Assembly (NCBI GenBank): GCA_964229355.1
Contig: CAXRDE010000024.1
Span: 248,001 to 312,000 of the forward strand
From: CAXRDE01 sp964229355
Lineage (GTDB): Bacteria; Cyanobacteriota; Sericytochromatia; UBA7694
DNA length: 64,000 nucleotides
Direction: 5' to 3'
Shown here: positions 25,575 to 33,717 of the stretch, piece by piece
Position numbering within the stretch: position 1 is the first letter of the stretch
How the letters are laid out: every line of letters begins with the position of its first letter
The notes under the pieces: model-generated
Database searches by the model: none
The model's input: the letters and a program-made list of their open reading frames with translations, nothing else
What the model was told of the DNA's origin: nothing
Made by a program: the position numbers and the translations under genes

Positions 25575-26461
25575 GAGTTCACTTTGAGAGATTTGATAGC
25601 AATGAGTAATTCGTCTTTGAAAGCCTTTGCGTGAGGAGCACAGTGCTGCTCTGAAAAAATCAAATAACGTTTCATATCGGCTGAAAAAGGAGGCGGGCAT
25701 AAAATGTCCAAATCATTTTGTTTGACTGCCATGGGGCCTTTAATGGGAAAGAGGCCTTGAGGAATATGAATGCATCCCACCCCTTGAATACAGAGCTGTA
25801 TGGCCATGAGCAAGTCAAATTTGCCTAAAACCTTTCGTGGCCACTTGTCTTCTGGCCATACATTTAAATAACCACCTTGTGACGGGGTATCGTCAAAACT
25901 GAGGTAAGGTAACTCATGCCAGTCCCCTTGTGTTCCTTTACGACCCACGATGATAAACGGTGTTGATTGATATAAGATCGAGGTAAGTTCTTCAGAAAAA
26001 GCAGGCCGTGAAGCAATACCGAGATCCAGATTTTGCTGTAAGAGACTATTCTCTAAAGTGGATTGTGAATGAAAGAGCAGGAGGCTCGCTTGAATAGATT
26101 GGGTTGTTTCCCAATTTTGCATGAGTTCACGTATCGGCTGCTCGATAATTGACATTGAGCCGATACGTAAGTTTTTCGCGGTTGATTCTAAAGTTTGAGG
26201 CTTATCAAAAAGACGTTCTAAGTCATAGGCGGATTGGAGAATGTCATGACTCTGGTTTAGCAGCAACTTACCAGCCCGTGTCAGACGCTCTCCACCACGA
26301 TTATTGCGAAGAATCAGGGTGCTTCCCAATTCTTCTTCTAACTGGGCTAGAGATTTGCTTAAGGCCTGTTGAGAAAGCCCCAATTGTTCGGCTGCCTCAT
26401 TGAAACTGCTTGAGCGTGCAATGATAGAAAAAGAGTATAAAGCATTGAGCTTAATGGTCAT
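25571..26461 (-). CDS. LysR-type regulator A, copy 1
   Basis: 296 residues. HTH at the N-terminus (ARSSSFNEAAEQLGLSQQALSKSLAQLEEELG), followed by the conserved turn NNRGGERLTRAGK. Paralogous to 29045-29923. The next gene, LysR-B copy 1, starts within its stop codon, so the two should be made in a fixed ratio. The effector domain is less conserved between copies than the HTH. Transcribed away from the lipoprotein gene at 26518 in the same direction, about 55 bases after it. Confidence 0.87.
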   Translation of the reverse strand: MTIKLNALYSFSIIARSSSFNEAAEQLGLSQQALSKSLAQLEEELGSTLILRNNRGGERLTRAGKLLLNQSHDILQSAYDLERLFDKPQTLESTAKNLRIGSMSIIEQPIRELMQNWETTQSIQASLLLFHSQSTLENSLLQQNLDLGIASRPAFSEELTSILYQSTPFIIVGRKGTQGDWHELPYLSFDDTPSQGGYLNVWPEDKWPRKVLGKFDLLMAIQLCIQGVGCIHIPQGLFPIKGPMAVKQNDLDILCPPPFSADMKRYLIFSEQHCAPHAKAFKDELLIAIKSLKVNS

Positions 26462-26517
26462 TATTTTGTTCTCGGTGATCCCTGTTCATTATGCGTGATG
26501 CGTCATTGGTGGGAAGG

Positions 26518-28065
26518 TTAAGGATTGAGATAGGGTTCTTCATTCATGGGGTAACCCTGTGCAAAGATATCGATATCGTTGTTTTGCGTACTTTGCCAAC
26601 TCATGACGAAAAAGCCATTTTGCATAACTATAACAGCCGGGTGTTGAAGAAAAGGTGCCGCTGCCTTTTGAAGCGCGTCTCCAATTGGAGCTCCATTGGC
26701 GTTATAGCGCTGAGCAAAAACCCGTGCGGTCTGGCCCACAATGGAGTCATGCCAGCCAATGACAAAGGCGCCATCGCGGGCCATGGCAATGACGGGCTCA
26801 AGTTGGCTTCCTGTGGTCAATGCGTTCACTTGAAATTCATTGCCTGTAGGGGTGCCATTGGTGTTATAGCGCTGAGCAAAGATTCCATTTCCATCTCCAT
26901 CTTGACCATTGCTTTGCCAGGTGATCACGAAGGTGAAATCCTGGGCCATGGCAACGGCGGGATACATCTGATCATGATTGGTATAGGTGTTCACCTGAAA
27001 TTCATTGCCTGTAGGGGTGCCATTGGTATTATAGCGCTGAGCAAAGATTCCGGTACCATCGCCATCTTGACCATTACTTTGCCAGGCGATCACGAAGGTG
27101 CCATCCTGAGCCATGGCAATGGCGGGATTCACTTGAGCATTGGTGGTGTAGGTGTTGACCTGAAATTCATCGCCCACAGGGGTTCCGCTTGCGCTATATT
27201 TCCGGGCAAAAATACCGTGTGAGTTTCCATCTTGACCACTGCTGTACCAGGTAATGACAAAGGAGCCATCCTGAGCCATCGCAATAGCAGGAATAGACTG
27301 ATTGCCAGCAGTATAGTTATTCACCTGAAATTCATTGCCTGTAGGGGTACCACTGGCGTTATAACGCTGAGCAAAGATTCCTGAGTTATCACCATCTTGA
27401 TCACTGCTTTGCCAGGTAATGACAAAAGAACCGTCCTGAGCCATTGCAATAGCGGGAAGATATTGATCACTTGTGGTGTAGGTGTTGACCTGAAACTCAC
27501 TGCCCACAGGGGTCCCGTCGTTTTGATAGCGCTGAGCAAAGATTCCGGCACTATCACCACTATCCTGGCCCAGACTTTGCCAGGCAATTGCAAAGGAGCC
27601 ATCCTGAGCTGCGGCGATGGTGGGTTTTCCCTGATGAAATTGGGTATAGGTATTGACCTGAAAAGCGTCGGTAGGTGGAGGAGTTCTACAGGCAAAGTTT
27701 TGGGTGAATTCGAAAAAATCAGGTTGGTGTTGTCGTGCTTGTTGCACCTCCAGAAAGTCCAGTGCAAATTGACAGAGACTGGTGTCATTCATGACCTGCA
27801 CAAAGGTGTCGGGGTGCTTGTGACGGGCGTATTCGATTTCTCGTCGCATGTACTCCCCCTTGTGGTTTTGAATCCAATACCGAACTTTGCGTTCAATATA
27901 GTTTTGGGTCAGGGCCTGGGTGGTAAAAGCTGCATATTCTTGATCATGGGCTGCAGCATAGGTTTCAGGGAGTTTAGGACGAATGTCGCTGTAGGGGGTT
28001 GCACAAGCACCAAAAATAAACAAGGTAAGGCACAATACGCGGCTGAGGAGACGAGCGTCAAGCAT
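26518..28065 (-). CDS. Lipoprotein: shared N-terminal domain plus about seven tandem repeats
   Basis: 515 residues. Lipobox LFIFGAC near residue 21. Residues about 33-125 contain the domain shared with 14175 and 23333 (EYAAFTTQALTQNYIERKV, M-R-R-E-I-E-Y-A-R, KHP, then a C-terminal F-x-C-R-x-P-P). From about residue 130 to the end are roughly seven repeats of about 50 residues, each built as E-F-Q-V-N-x-Y-T...P-A-I-A-M-A-Q-D-G-S-F-V-I-T-W-Q-S...G-I-F-A-Q-R-Y. The Asp/Gly-rich turns (GQDGDG) suggest possible calcium binding, which is an inference. Likely surface exposed. Third gene of the second LysR-LysR-lipoprotein module. Confidence 0.8.
   Translation of the reverse strand: MLDARLLSRVLCLTLFIFGACATPYSDIRPKLPETYAAAHDQEYAAFTTQALTQNYIERKVRYWIQNHKGEYMRREIEYARHKHPDTFVQVMNDTSLCQFALDFLEVQQARQHQPDFFEFTQNFACRTPPPTDAFQVNTYTQFHQGKPTIAAAQDGSFAIAWQSLGQDSGDSAGIFAQRYQNDGTPVGSEFQVNTYTTSDQYLPAIAMAQDGSFVITWQSSDQDGDNSGIFAQRYNASGTPTGNEFQVNNYTAGNQSIPAIAMAQDGSFVITWYSSGQDGNSHGIFARKYSASGTPVGDEFQVNTYTTNAQVNPAIAMAQDGTFVIAWQSNGQDGDGTGIFAQRYNTNGTPTGNEFQVNTYTNHDQMYPAVAMAQDFTFVITWQSNGQDGDGNGIFAQRYNTNGTPTGNEFQVNALTTGSQLEPVIAMARDGAFVIGWHDSIVGQTARVFAQRYNANGAPIGDALQKAAAPFLQHPAVIVMQNGFFVMSWQSTQNNDIDIFAQGYPMNEEPYLNP
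26545..27665 (-). repeat. Tandem coding repeats (about 150 bp unit)
   Basis: About seven tandem units of roughly 150 bp within the lipoprotein gene. Neighbouring units are nearly identical at DNA level over long stretches, for example around 26835-26890 and 26998-27055, where the segment encoding N-E-F-Q-V-N and that encoding F-A-Q-R-Y-N recur. Such identity implies recent unit duplication or ongoing homogenisation. Confidence 0.85.
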
Positions 28066-28096
28066 GGTATATCGCTTTCAAGATTGGAGTTAGACT

Positions 28097-28126
28097 ATCA
28101 TAACAAGTCAGAAGATGTACTGTCTA
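28097..28126 (-). promoter_or_regulatory. Shared promoter-like element of the repeat lipoprotein gene
   Basis: Minus strand: GTTGTTAGACA with TAGACA at -35, 18 bp spacer, TATGAT at -10 preceded by TTGT (extended -10 character). It is the best of the three family copies, about 30 bases upstream of the ATG at 28065. Confidence 0.65.
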
Positions 28127-28169
28127 ACAACTTTTTTGGGGTGGGTGTTCCTAAAAAATTTGTAGCCCC

Positions 28170-29048
28170 TTAAAGCACCAACTGCAATTGTTCAATCAAT
28201 AATTGTGCAGCTGGATTTTGGCTGCACTGTTGTGACACACAGAGATAAGAATGCGCAAAAGCGGCTTCAGGGGGTTCTGCCACAATGGCCAGTTGCCCAA
28301 TCTCAAGATAAGGTTGTGCATGGGTCAGCGGCATGAAGGCTGCCACCCCTGACTGGGTCCACTCTAACAGCATATTGATGGTATTGGTTTGTGCCACAAT
28401 GGTGCGCGGGTGTAAGTTATCGTTCCAGGGGGGATTTAAATGCGCAGGCAAGTTGTGAACCGTGTTGATATACGAAAAGGTGCTCCAATGGCGCTGGGGC
28501 TGGGGGCAAGAAACAATCACATAGGGCGTGGCCAGGCCTTTGTGAATAATGAGCTGCTCATGAGCTGGCAAGTAATCGATCACTGCCAAATCCAGTTTGT
28601 TGTCGAGCAATAAGCGCTCAATGTCTTGCAGGTGTGGAAACAATTGGGTTTCGAGAAAAACCTCAGGGTTTTCAATAATAAAGTCCTGGAGCACCTGGGC
28701 CAACTTATGAAAAGACAACCAGGATTGCCAGGCCAGGCTAATGGAGCCTTGAAGAGGGCCCAATAGATGTTGTTTGAGCTGGCTTGAAAATTGGTTCAGG
28801 GTATGAATCACCTGTTGGGCTTCGGTGTAAAACAGACGCCCTCTGGGGGTGACCAGAAAATCCTTACCGCTGCGTTGAATTAAATCCACCTTGACTGCAT
28901 TTTCGAGCAAGCCGATATTGCGTTGCAGGGTCTGGCGGGATAAACCCAGTTTTTGAGCGGCCTTGAGAAAGTCGTTCTCCTGACACAGCAATAAAAATTG
29001 TTCTAGCCAAATGACTTTGAGTTGAGGCTCTGGTGATAATTCGGTCAT
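28170..29048 (-). CDS. LysR-type regulator B, copy 2
   Basis: 292 residues; starts in the stop codon of LysR-A copy 2 (ATGA). The HTH region (NDFLKAAQKLGLSRQTLQRNI) and most of the following 200 residues are near-identical to the copy at 24699, including the segment WSTFSY and the P-P-W-N-D-N-L-H-P-R stretch. It is followed by about 100 bases holding the promoter-like element and then the repeat lipoprotein gene. Confidence 0.85.
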   Translation of the reverse strand: MTELSPEPQLKVIWLEQFLLLCQENDFLKAAQKLGLSRQTLQRNIGLLENAVKVDLIQRSGKDFLVTPRGRLFYTEAQQVIHTLNQFSSQLKQHLLGPLQGSISLAWQSWLSFHKLAQVLQDFIIENPEVFLETQLFPHLQDIERLLLDNKLDLAVIDYLPAHEQLIIHKGLATPYVIVSCPQPQRHWSTFSYINTVHNLPAHLNPPWNDNLHPRTIVAQTNTINMLLEWTQSGVAAFMPLTHAQPYLEIGQLAIVAEPPEAAFAHSYLCVSQQCSQNPAAQLLIEQLQLVL

Positions 29049-29923
29049 GGGGTTTCTTTGATGTTCCTTAACAACTCTTCTTTGAAGGCCAACACGTGGG
29101 GGGCGTGATTTTGCGCTGAAAAAATGAGGTAGCGTTTAAACTGAGCGGTAAACGGCGGTGGACACAAGATGCTTAGGCTGTTTCCCTTTAACCCCAAAGG
29201 GCCTGTAATGGGTAGAAAAGATTGGGGGATATGAATACAACCAATGCCCTGGATACACAGCTGGGTGGCCATGGTGATATCGAATTTCCCCAGGATTTTA
29301 CGGGGCCACACTGTTTCGGGCCAGACATTAAAACAGCCCCCTTGCTCAGGGGCGTCACTAAAGCTTAAATAGGCCAACTCATGCCAGTCGCCCTGCATAT
29401 GTTTATTGCCCACAATTACAAAAGGAACCGAACGCAGTAAAATGGAGCTGAGCGCTTCAGACACCGCGGGCTGAGAAGCAATGCCCAGGTCTAAGTCTTG
29501 CTGTAACAGTTGGTTTTCTAAGCGACACTGGGAATGAAAAAGCAAAAGGGTCGGGTGAATGTGCTGTGTTTTTTTCCAGTGTTGTACCTGCTCCCGTATT
29601 TGCGTATCCAATACCGAGGTTGCACCGATGCGTAAACGTTTTGCTTTCTCCTCAATTCGAGGCGCATCAAACAGGTTTTCCAGATCATACACCGAGTTGA
29701 GTAGGACCTGACTGCGATTGAACAAGAGTTTTCCGGCCGGGGTTAAGCGCTCTCCGCCCCGGTTATTGCGTAGAATAAGCGGCTGTCCCAGTTCGTCTTC
29801 AAGTTGGGCCAGGGTTTTGCTAAGTGCCTGTTGAGAAACCCCCAGTTTTTCGGCCGCATCGTTAAAACTGTCTGAATTGGCCATGACTGAAAAAAAATAT
29901 AAGGTGTTGAGCTTAATTGCCAT
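29045..29923 (-). CDS. LysR-type regulator A, copy 2
   Basis: 292 residues from ATG 29923; upstream in-frame codons to 30055 lack family sequence. HTH SDSFNDAAEKLGVSQQALSKTL and the NNRGGERLTPAGK turn, as in copy 1 at 25571. It heads the second module. The 240 bases upstream (29924-30163) separate it from the divergent small membrane protein gene and are AT-rich; both promoters must lie there. Confidence 0.87.
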   Translation of the reverse strand: MAIKLNTLYFFSVMANSDSFNDAAEKLGVSQQALSKTLAQLEDELGQPLILRNNRGGERLTPAGKLLFNRSQVLLNSVYDLENLFDAPRIEEKAKRLRIGATSVLDTQIREQVQHWKKTQHIHPTLLLFHSQCRLENQLLQQDLDLGIASQPAVSEALSSILLRSVPFVIVGNKHMQGDWHELAYLSFSDAPEQGGCFNVWPETVWPRKILGKFDITMATQLCIQGIGCIHIPQSFLPITGPLGLKGNSLSILCPPPFTAQFKRYLIFSAQNHAPHVLAFKEELLRNIKETP

Positions 29924-30163
29924 AAGGGTCCTGTTGGTTTTGAAAAGTGAGCTAAAAATGCCTGCGCAATATCCAGAGGGTTCTTTGTAGCATAGCAAAA
30001 ACGAAAGGGCTTCTCCTACGTTGGAAACCGCAATCTTCACAATTCTTTTAAACAAATTTTTTTAAAAAAGGTTGTTAGTCAAATTGTTTGTATATTGTTA
30101 ACATTCATTTAAACTCAAAGATGCCGCTTTACGGGGCTCTAAAAGAAAGAGAAGATTTAGCTC

Positions 30164-30673
30164 ATGCGCATTCAAAATCCTTTACCCCAGACAGAGGCTT
30201 TATTGGCCCCTTTAAAAAATCAAGCTGCTGTTGCGCCCGCAGCAGCACCCGCTTTAAAACCCCAGGGCTTGCCCAGCGATGGTCTTCAATTGGATGTACA
30301 GCGGGCAAAAAACACCACGCTTTCTCTGGTCGGCGGGACCGCAGCAGGGGTGCTGGCAGCCACCGGTAGTGCTGCATTATTAAGTGCGTTAATAAGGGTT
30401 CCCAGTGAAGGTATTCTTACCACTGCAGGCGTTGCCGGGATTGGCCTTGGCATCTCTGCTGGACTCACCGGGGTGGTAAGCTCGCGCTTTTTAACCAGTG
30501 ATCCCAAAACAGGAGCCCTGATCGGCGCCGTCACGGGAGCGGCTGCCGGTGGCGCGCTGCCCCATGCTTTTTTAGGCATGAACCTGGGCGGCACTGCTAC
30601 CTTACTGGGCGCCACCGTGGGTGCCGCTGCCGGTGCCGCAGGCGGCTGGGCAGCCGCTCGTATTTCTCAATAA
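30164..30673 (+). CDS. Glycine-zipper-rich small membrane protein
   Basis: 169 residues. A proline/alanine-rich head (about 1-45) is followed by four hydrophobic segments full of GxxxG/AxxxG patterns, for example GGTAAGVLAATGSAAL and GAVTGAAAGGALP, typical of glycine-zipper proteins that pack in or on membranes. No enzyme motif. It is divergent from the LysR-A copy 2 gene; a GTTGTTAG sequence at 30071-30078 upstream resembles the left half of the lipoprotein promoter element. Function unknown. Confidence 0.6.
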   Translation: MRIQNPLPQTEALLAPLKNQAAVAPAAAPALKPQGLPSDGLQLDVQRAKNTTLSLVGGTAAGVLAATGSAALLSALIRVPSEGILTTAGVAGIGLGISAGLTGVVSSRFLTSDPKTGALIGAVTGAAAGGALPHAFLGMNLGGTATLLGATVGAAAGAAGGWAAARISQ

Positions 30674-30676
30674 CGG

Positions 30677-31660
30677 TTACCACATCAATTCAATCCACAG
30701 TGGAAAATGGTCCGAATCCAGGTCGTGTTGCATCAAGACCTGGGTTTTTTGCGTGTGGATGTCTGGCCCTAGCAAACAATGGTCAATAGGTAAACGCTTG
30801 AGTAAGCTGGGCAAGGGGTTGAGCACTTTCTGCAGGATTTTGGGGCCGTGCCAGTTAGAATAAATCGTGGGCCAGGTGGGCAAAATACCGAAGCCTTTAC
30901 GGCTGTTGTGTAAAAGGGTCGAACGTTCAAAATTGCGATACAGCTCTGACCACATGGTGGTGTTCATATCGCCCAGTACAATCCAGTCTCGTGACGGGTG
31001 GGCTTGCACAAAGTCCGCCATGGTCTGCCATTCCATTTGACGCAGTTTAAAAGTGTACACATGATTGGCCGAAGAGGTGTGCACCAACAGCAAGGGCAAT
31101 GTTTTGTTTGGCAAATGCAATTGGGTATAAATACTGGTCATGCTTTCGGGCATGACCACATCTTTTTGGGTTTGACTGAGCGGGTAGCGACTCCACAGAG
31201 CCATGTCCCGCGAGTCTTGCCGCAGATTACTCACCCGGTAAGGGTAGGCGGCCAGTGCATTTAAGGCCACGGCCGTTTGACGATTGACCTCTTGAATCAT
31301 GACCACATCGGGTTGTGTTCTCTGTACGGTTTCAGCAATCACCGCACCTTTTTCGTTGTACAGGCCCTGGTTAAACAAAAGCACTTTCAGTTGGGACTGA
31401 GCCTGCCCGGGTACTTTGTTGGCAATATACCAGGTCATCAGATCATTGACATTCAGGCCCAGCGCCAGCGCCAGTAAAAAGCTCCACTTGTACCAGCGAA
31501 TGAGCCAGGTCGTTACAATACCGATGGCCAAAAGGCTCATCCAGAGCATTTGAAAATGGCTGACCAACTCAAAAATAAAGGCGCGATCGCTAATAAAGTG
31601 GCTGAGACTGAGAGCGGTAATCAGCAAAATGAGCAGTTTAAAAAGGGAGCGAAACACCAT
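30677..31660 (-). CDS. Membrane-anchored endonuclease/exonuclease/phosphatase-family protein
   Basis: 327 residues. Three N-terminal hydrophobic segments (about 1-85) anchor a C-terminal EEP domain with VVMIQEVNR (metal Glu), WIVLGDMNTTMW (D-x-N), a catalytic histidine region near LLVHTSSANH, and SDHFPLWIEL at the end. EEP enzymes hydrolyse phosphodiesters in nucleic acids or lipids; the outward-facing anchored form is often called YafD-like. It has a paralogue of the same layout at 46646-47638. Starts 3 bases after the nucleotidyltransferase gene. Confidence 0.85.
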   Translation of the reverse strand: MVFRSLFKLLILLITALSLSHFISDRAFIFELVSHFQMLWMSLLAIGIVTTWLIRWYKWSFLLALALGLNVNDLMTWYIANKVPGQAQSQLKVLLFNQGLYNEKGAVIAETVQRTQPDVVMIQEVNRQTAVALNALAAYPYRVSNLRQDSRDMALWSRYPLSQTQKDVVMPESMTSIYTQLHLPNKTLPLLLVHTSSANHVYTFKLRQMEWQTMADFVQAHPSRDWIVLGDMNTTMWSELYRNFERSTLLHNSRKGFGILPTWPTIYSNWHGPKILQKVLNPLPSLLKRLPIDHCLLGPDIHTQKTQVLMQHDLDSDHFPLWIELMW

Positions 31661-31663
31661 GAC

Positions 31664-32407
31664 TTATCGCGGAGCCACCAGCGAATAGCCTGCAAAGAGA
31701 GGGCCTCCCAGCGGTGTCAATACAGCTTCTGTGATCCAACGGACCAGCGCCTGAGACGGGGAAGTGGACTGTAAAACTTCCGCCAGGGCTTTGGCCTCTG
31801 CGGGGTGACTGCGTTTTAGAGCACGCCACAGCCATTTTCCGCTGCCACTCCAGCTCTGATGGTGGGCCAAAAAGGCTTCAAGGCTTGTGGTGAGTAATTT
31901 GTTGACAATAAACGTCTGCTCCACAGGGCAGGTGCACCCTTGAAGATCGTCGAGCAAATCCGTGAGTTGATAGCGGTACTGCAGGCGTGTGGCCTCACTT
32001 AAGGATGCAGGCCCGGCCTGTAGCAGGTGTGCAGCCCGCTGGCGAATCTGTTCACTGCTGGCGTTTACCGGGGTCAGCAAACGGCCTTCGTGGCACATAT
32101 TGGGTAAAGAAGGCGTGCGGGCCTGACAATCCGTTTGAAAAAAGGCTTCGAGGGATGCGGGCGTATGGACAAATAACTCAATGGGCCAGTGATCCAGAAT
32201 CAAGGACTCTCGGTAAGGGGCTTTGTCGCAGTGAAGGGTGACCACGACGATGTCTAAATCTGAGGTGGGAGTGCCCTCGCCACGGATAACGCTACCGGCT
32301 AAAAAAACGGCTTCAGCGTTTTGAAAACGTTGCACAATTTTTTGAGCAACGTCTTCGGGGGAAGGCCGTTGCTCAAAAGAAAGGGAAGTTGAGGTCGCGT
32401 TAGGCAT
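31664..32407 (-). CDS. Nucleotidyltransferase-fold protein
   Basis: 247 residues from ATG 32407 (MPNATST), which overlaps the clpP stop by 8 bases; a longer start would be inside clpP. The pol-beta-type nucleotidyltransferase signature is complete: FLAGSVIRGEGTPTSDLDIVV (G-S...S-D-x-D) with a later third acidic residue near WPIELFVHT. The C-terminal half is helical, as in aminoglycoside- or toxin-type minimal transferases. The acceptor is unknown. Confidence 0.75.
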   Translation of the reverse strand: MPNATSTSLSFEQRPSPEDVAQKIVQRFQNAEAVFLAGSVIRGEGTPTSDLDIVVVTLHCDKAPYRESLILDHWPIELFVHTPASLEAFFQTDCQARTPSLPNMCHEGRLLTPVNASSEQIRQRAAHLLQAGPASLSEATRLQYRYQLTDLLDDLQGCTCPVEQTFIVNKLLTTSLEAFLAHHQSWSGSGKWLWRALKRSHPAEAKALAEVLQSTSPSQALVRWITEAVLTPLGGPLFAGYSLVAPR

Positions 32408-33071
32408 CAGCCTGTGTCGGGGCTGTGACCTCTTCGCCTTCGGGTAAGCCGACAATTTTATCGATTAAACCGTAGGCCAATGCTTCTTCGGCTGACATGT
32501 AGTAGTCGCGATCCACGTCTTGCTCAACCTTTTCGATGGGCTGACCGCTGTGCACTGAAATCAGGTGGTTTAAGCGGCTACGCATACGCAGAATTTCGGT
32601 GGCGGTCACTTCAATGTCGCTGGCCTGACCAGTGGCACCGCCGTGAGGTTGGTGGATCATCACCTGGGCGCTGGGTAGGGCCATACGGCCTCCAGCTTTA
32701 CCGCCGCAGAGCAAAAAGGCGCCCATGCTGGCGGCCTGGCCCATACAAATGGTGTTCACCGGCGCTTTAATGTGCTGCATGGTGTCATAGATGGCGAAAC
32801 CTGAGGTAATCACACCGCCAGGGCTGTTGATATACATATTAATTTCTTTGTCGGGGTCTTCAGCTTCTAAAAACAGCAATTGGGCAATAATGCTGTTGGC
32901 GTTATCGTCGTTGATCTCGTCGCCCAAAAGCACGATACGAGACTTGAGCAAGCGGGAAAAAATGTCATAGGCCCGTTCACCGTGAGAGGTGCGTTCAAAA
33001 ACGTAAGGTACGCTAATGCTGGCAGCGCGGGGAGCATAAAGGTGTGACATAGAGTAGGGCTCACTTTTCAT
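32400..33071 (-). CDS. clpP: ATP-dependent Clp protease proteolytic subunit
   Basis: 223 residues from ATG 33071, or 216 from ATG 33050, which is closer to the usual length. The catalytic triad is present: Ser in GQAASMGAFLL, His in MIHQPHGG, Asp in VDRDYYM. It forms the tetradecameric chamber that degrades unfolded or tagged proteins delivered by ClpX or ClpA/C; neither gene is nearby. Lies between gmhB (34-base gap) and the nucleotidyltransferase (overlap). Confidence 0.95.
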   Translation of the reverse strand: MKSEPYSMSHLYAPRAASISVPYVFERTSHGERAYDIFSRLLKSRIVLLGDEINDDNANSIIAQLLFLEAEDPDKEINMYINSPGGVITSGFAIYDTMQHIKAPVNTICMGQAASMGAFLLCGGKAGGRMALPSAQVMIHQPHGGATGQASDIEVTATEILRMRSRLNHLISVHSGQPIEKVEQDVDRDYYMSAEEALAYGLIDKIVGLPEGEEVTAPTQADA

Positions 33072-33105
33072 TGTTAGAGTTCAATTGTTTTTTATTATAA
33101 CCCAA

Positions 33106-33693
33106 CTAGAGGGTGAGACTGGCAAAGTAGCTTTGCATGACTTCGTCATACGCCGCTTTTAACGAGGGAAACACATAGTCGGCGTTGACCTTGTGTTGGT
33201 AGGTGCCGTCCAGCACCTGTTGCCCGTAACCGGAAGTTAAGAGCACGGTTTTGGCCCCCACGCGCTGGCCCACCTCCACGTCGGTGGCCTTGTCGCCAAT
33301 CATAAAGGAGCGGCTTAAGTCCAGATCGAGATCTTTGGCCGCTGCTAACAGCATGCCGGGCTCTGGCTTGCGGCAGTCACAGTCCTGGGTATATTCGGGC
33401 ACAATGCCGTCGGGCAGGTGAGGACAATAGTAAATTTTATCGAGGTGTGCGCCTTCCGCGGCCAATAGCTTTTCGAGGCGCTCGTGCAGTTGGTGTACCC
33501 AGCTTTCGGGGTAATAGTCCCGTGCCGGGCCCGACTGGTTGGTCACCAGTACCACGGGCACACCGGCTTCATTGAGGCCGCGAATCACCTCAGCGGCTCC
33601 GGGAATCAAATTGAGGTTTTCCAATTCACGGATGTATCCCGCTTCAATATTGACGGTACCATCGCGGTCTAAAAATACGGCGGCTTTTGCCAT
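33106..33693 (-). CDS. gmhB: D-glycero-D-manno-heptose-1,7-bisphosphate 7-phosphatase
   Basis: 195 residues, typical length. HAD motif I FLDRDGTVN, motif II VLVTNQSG, motif IV MIGDKATDVEVG, and the zinc loop CPHLP...DCDCRKP characteristic of GmhB. It removes the 7-phosphate from heptose bisphosphate on the way to ADP- or GDP-heptose, a precursor of LPS core or S-layer glycans, consistent with an outer membrane. No other heptose gene is in the window. Confidence 0.92.
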   Translation of the reverse strand: MAKAAVFLDRDGTVNIEAGYIRELENLNLIPGAAEVIRGLNEAGVPVVLVTNQSGPARDYYPESWVHQLHERLEKLLAAEGAHLDKIYYCPHLPDGIVPEYTQDCDCRKPEPGMLLAAAKDLDLDLSRSFMIGDKATDVEVGQRVGAKTVLLTSGYGQQVLDGTYQHKVNADYVFPSLKAAYDEVMQSYFASLTL

Positions 33694-33717
33694 GGGATTC
33701 TCTTTTCTGTACAGGAA

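Noticed and set aside
26491..27222. 243-codon plus-strand frame with repeats
   Set aside because: Complement of the tandem repeats of the lipoprotein gene; its repetitiveness is inherited from the real gene.
26545..27665. CRISPR-like array
   Set aside because: The regularly spaced repeats are about 150 bp, coding, and in frame with a surface protein; there are no short repeats with unique spacers or cas genes.
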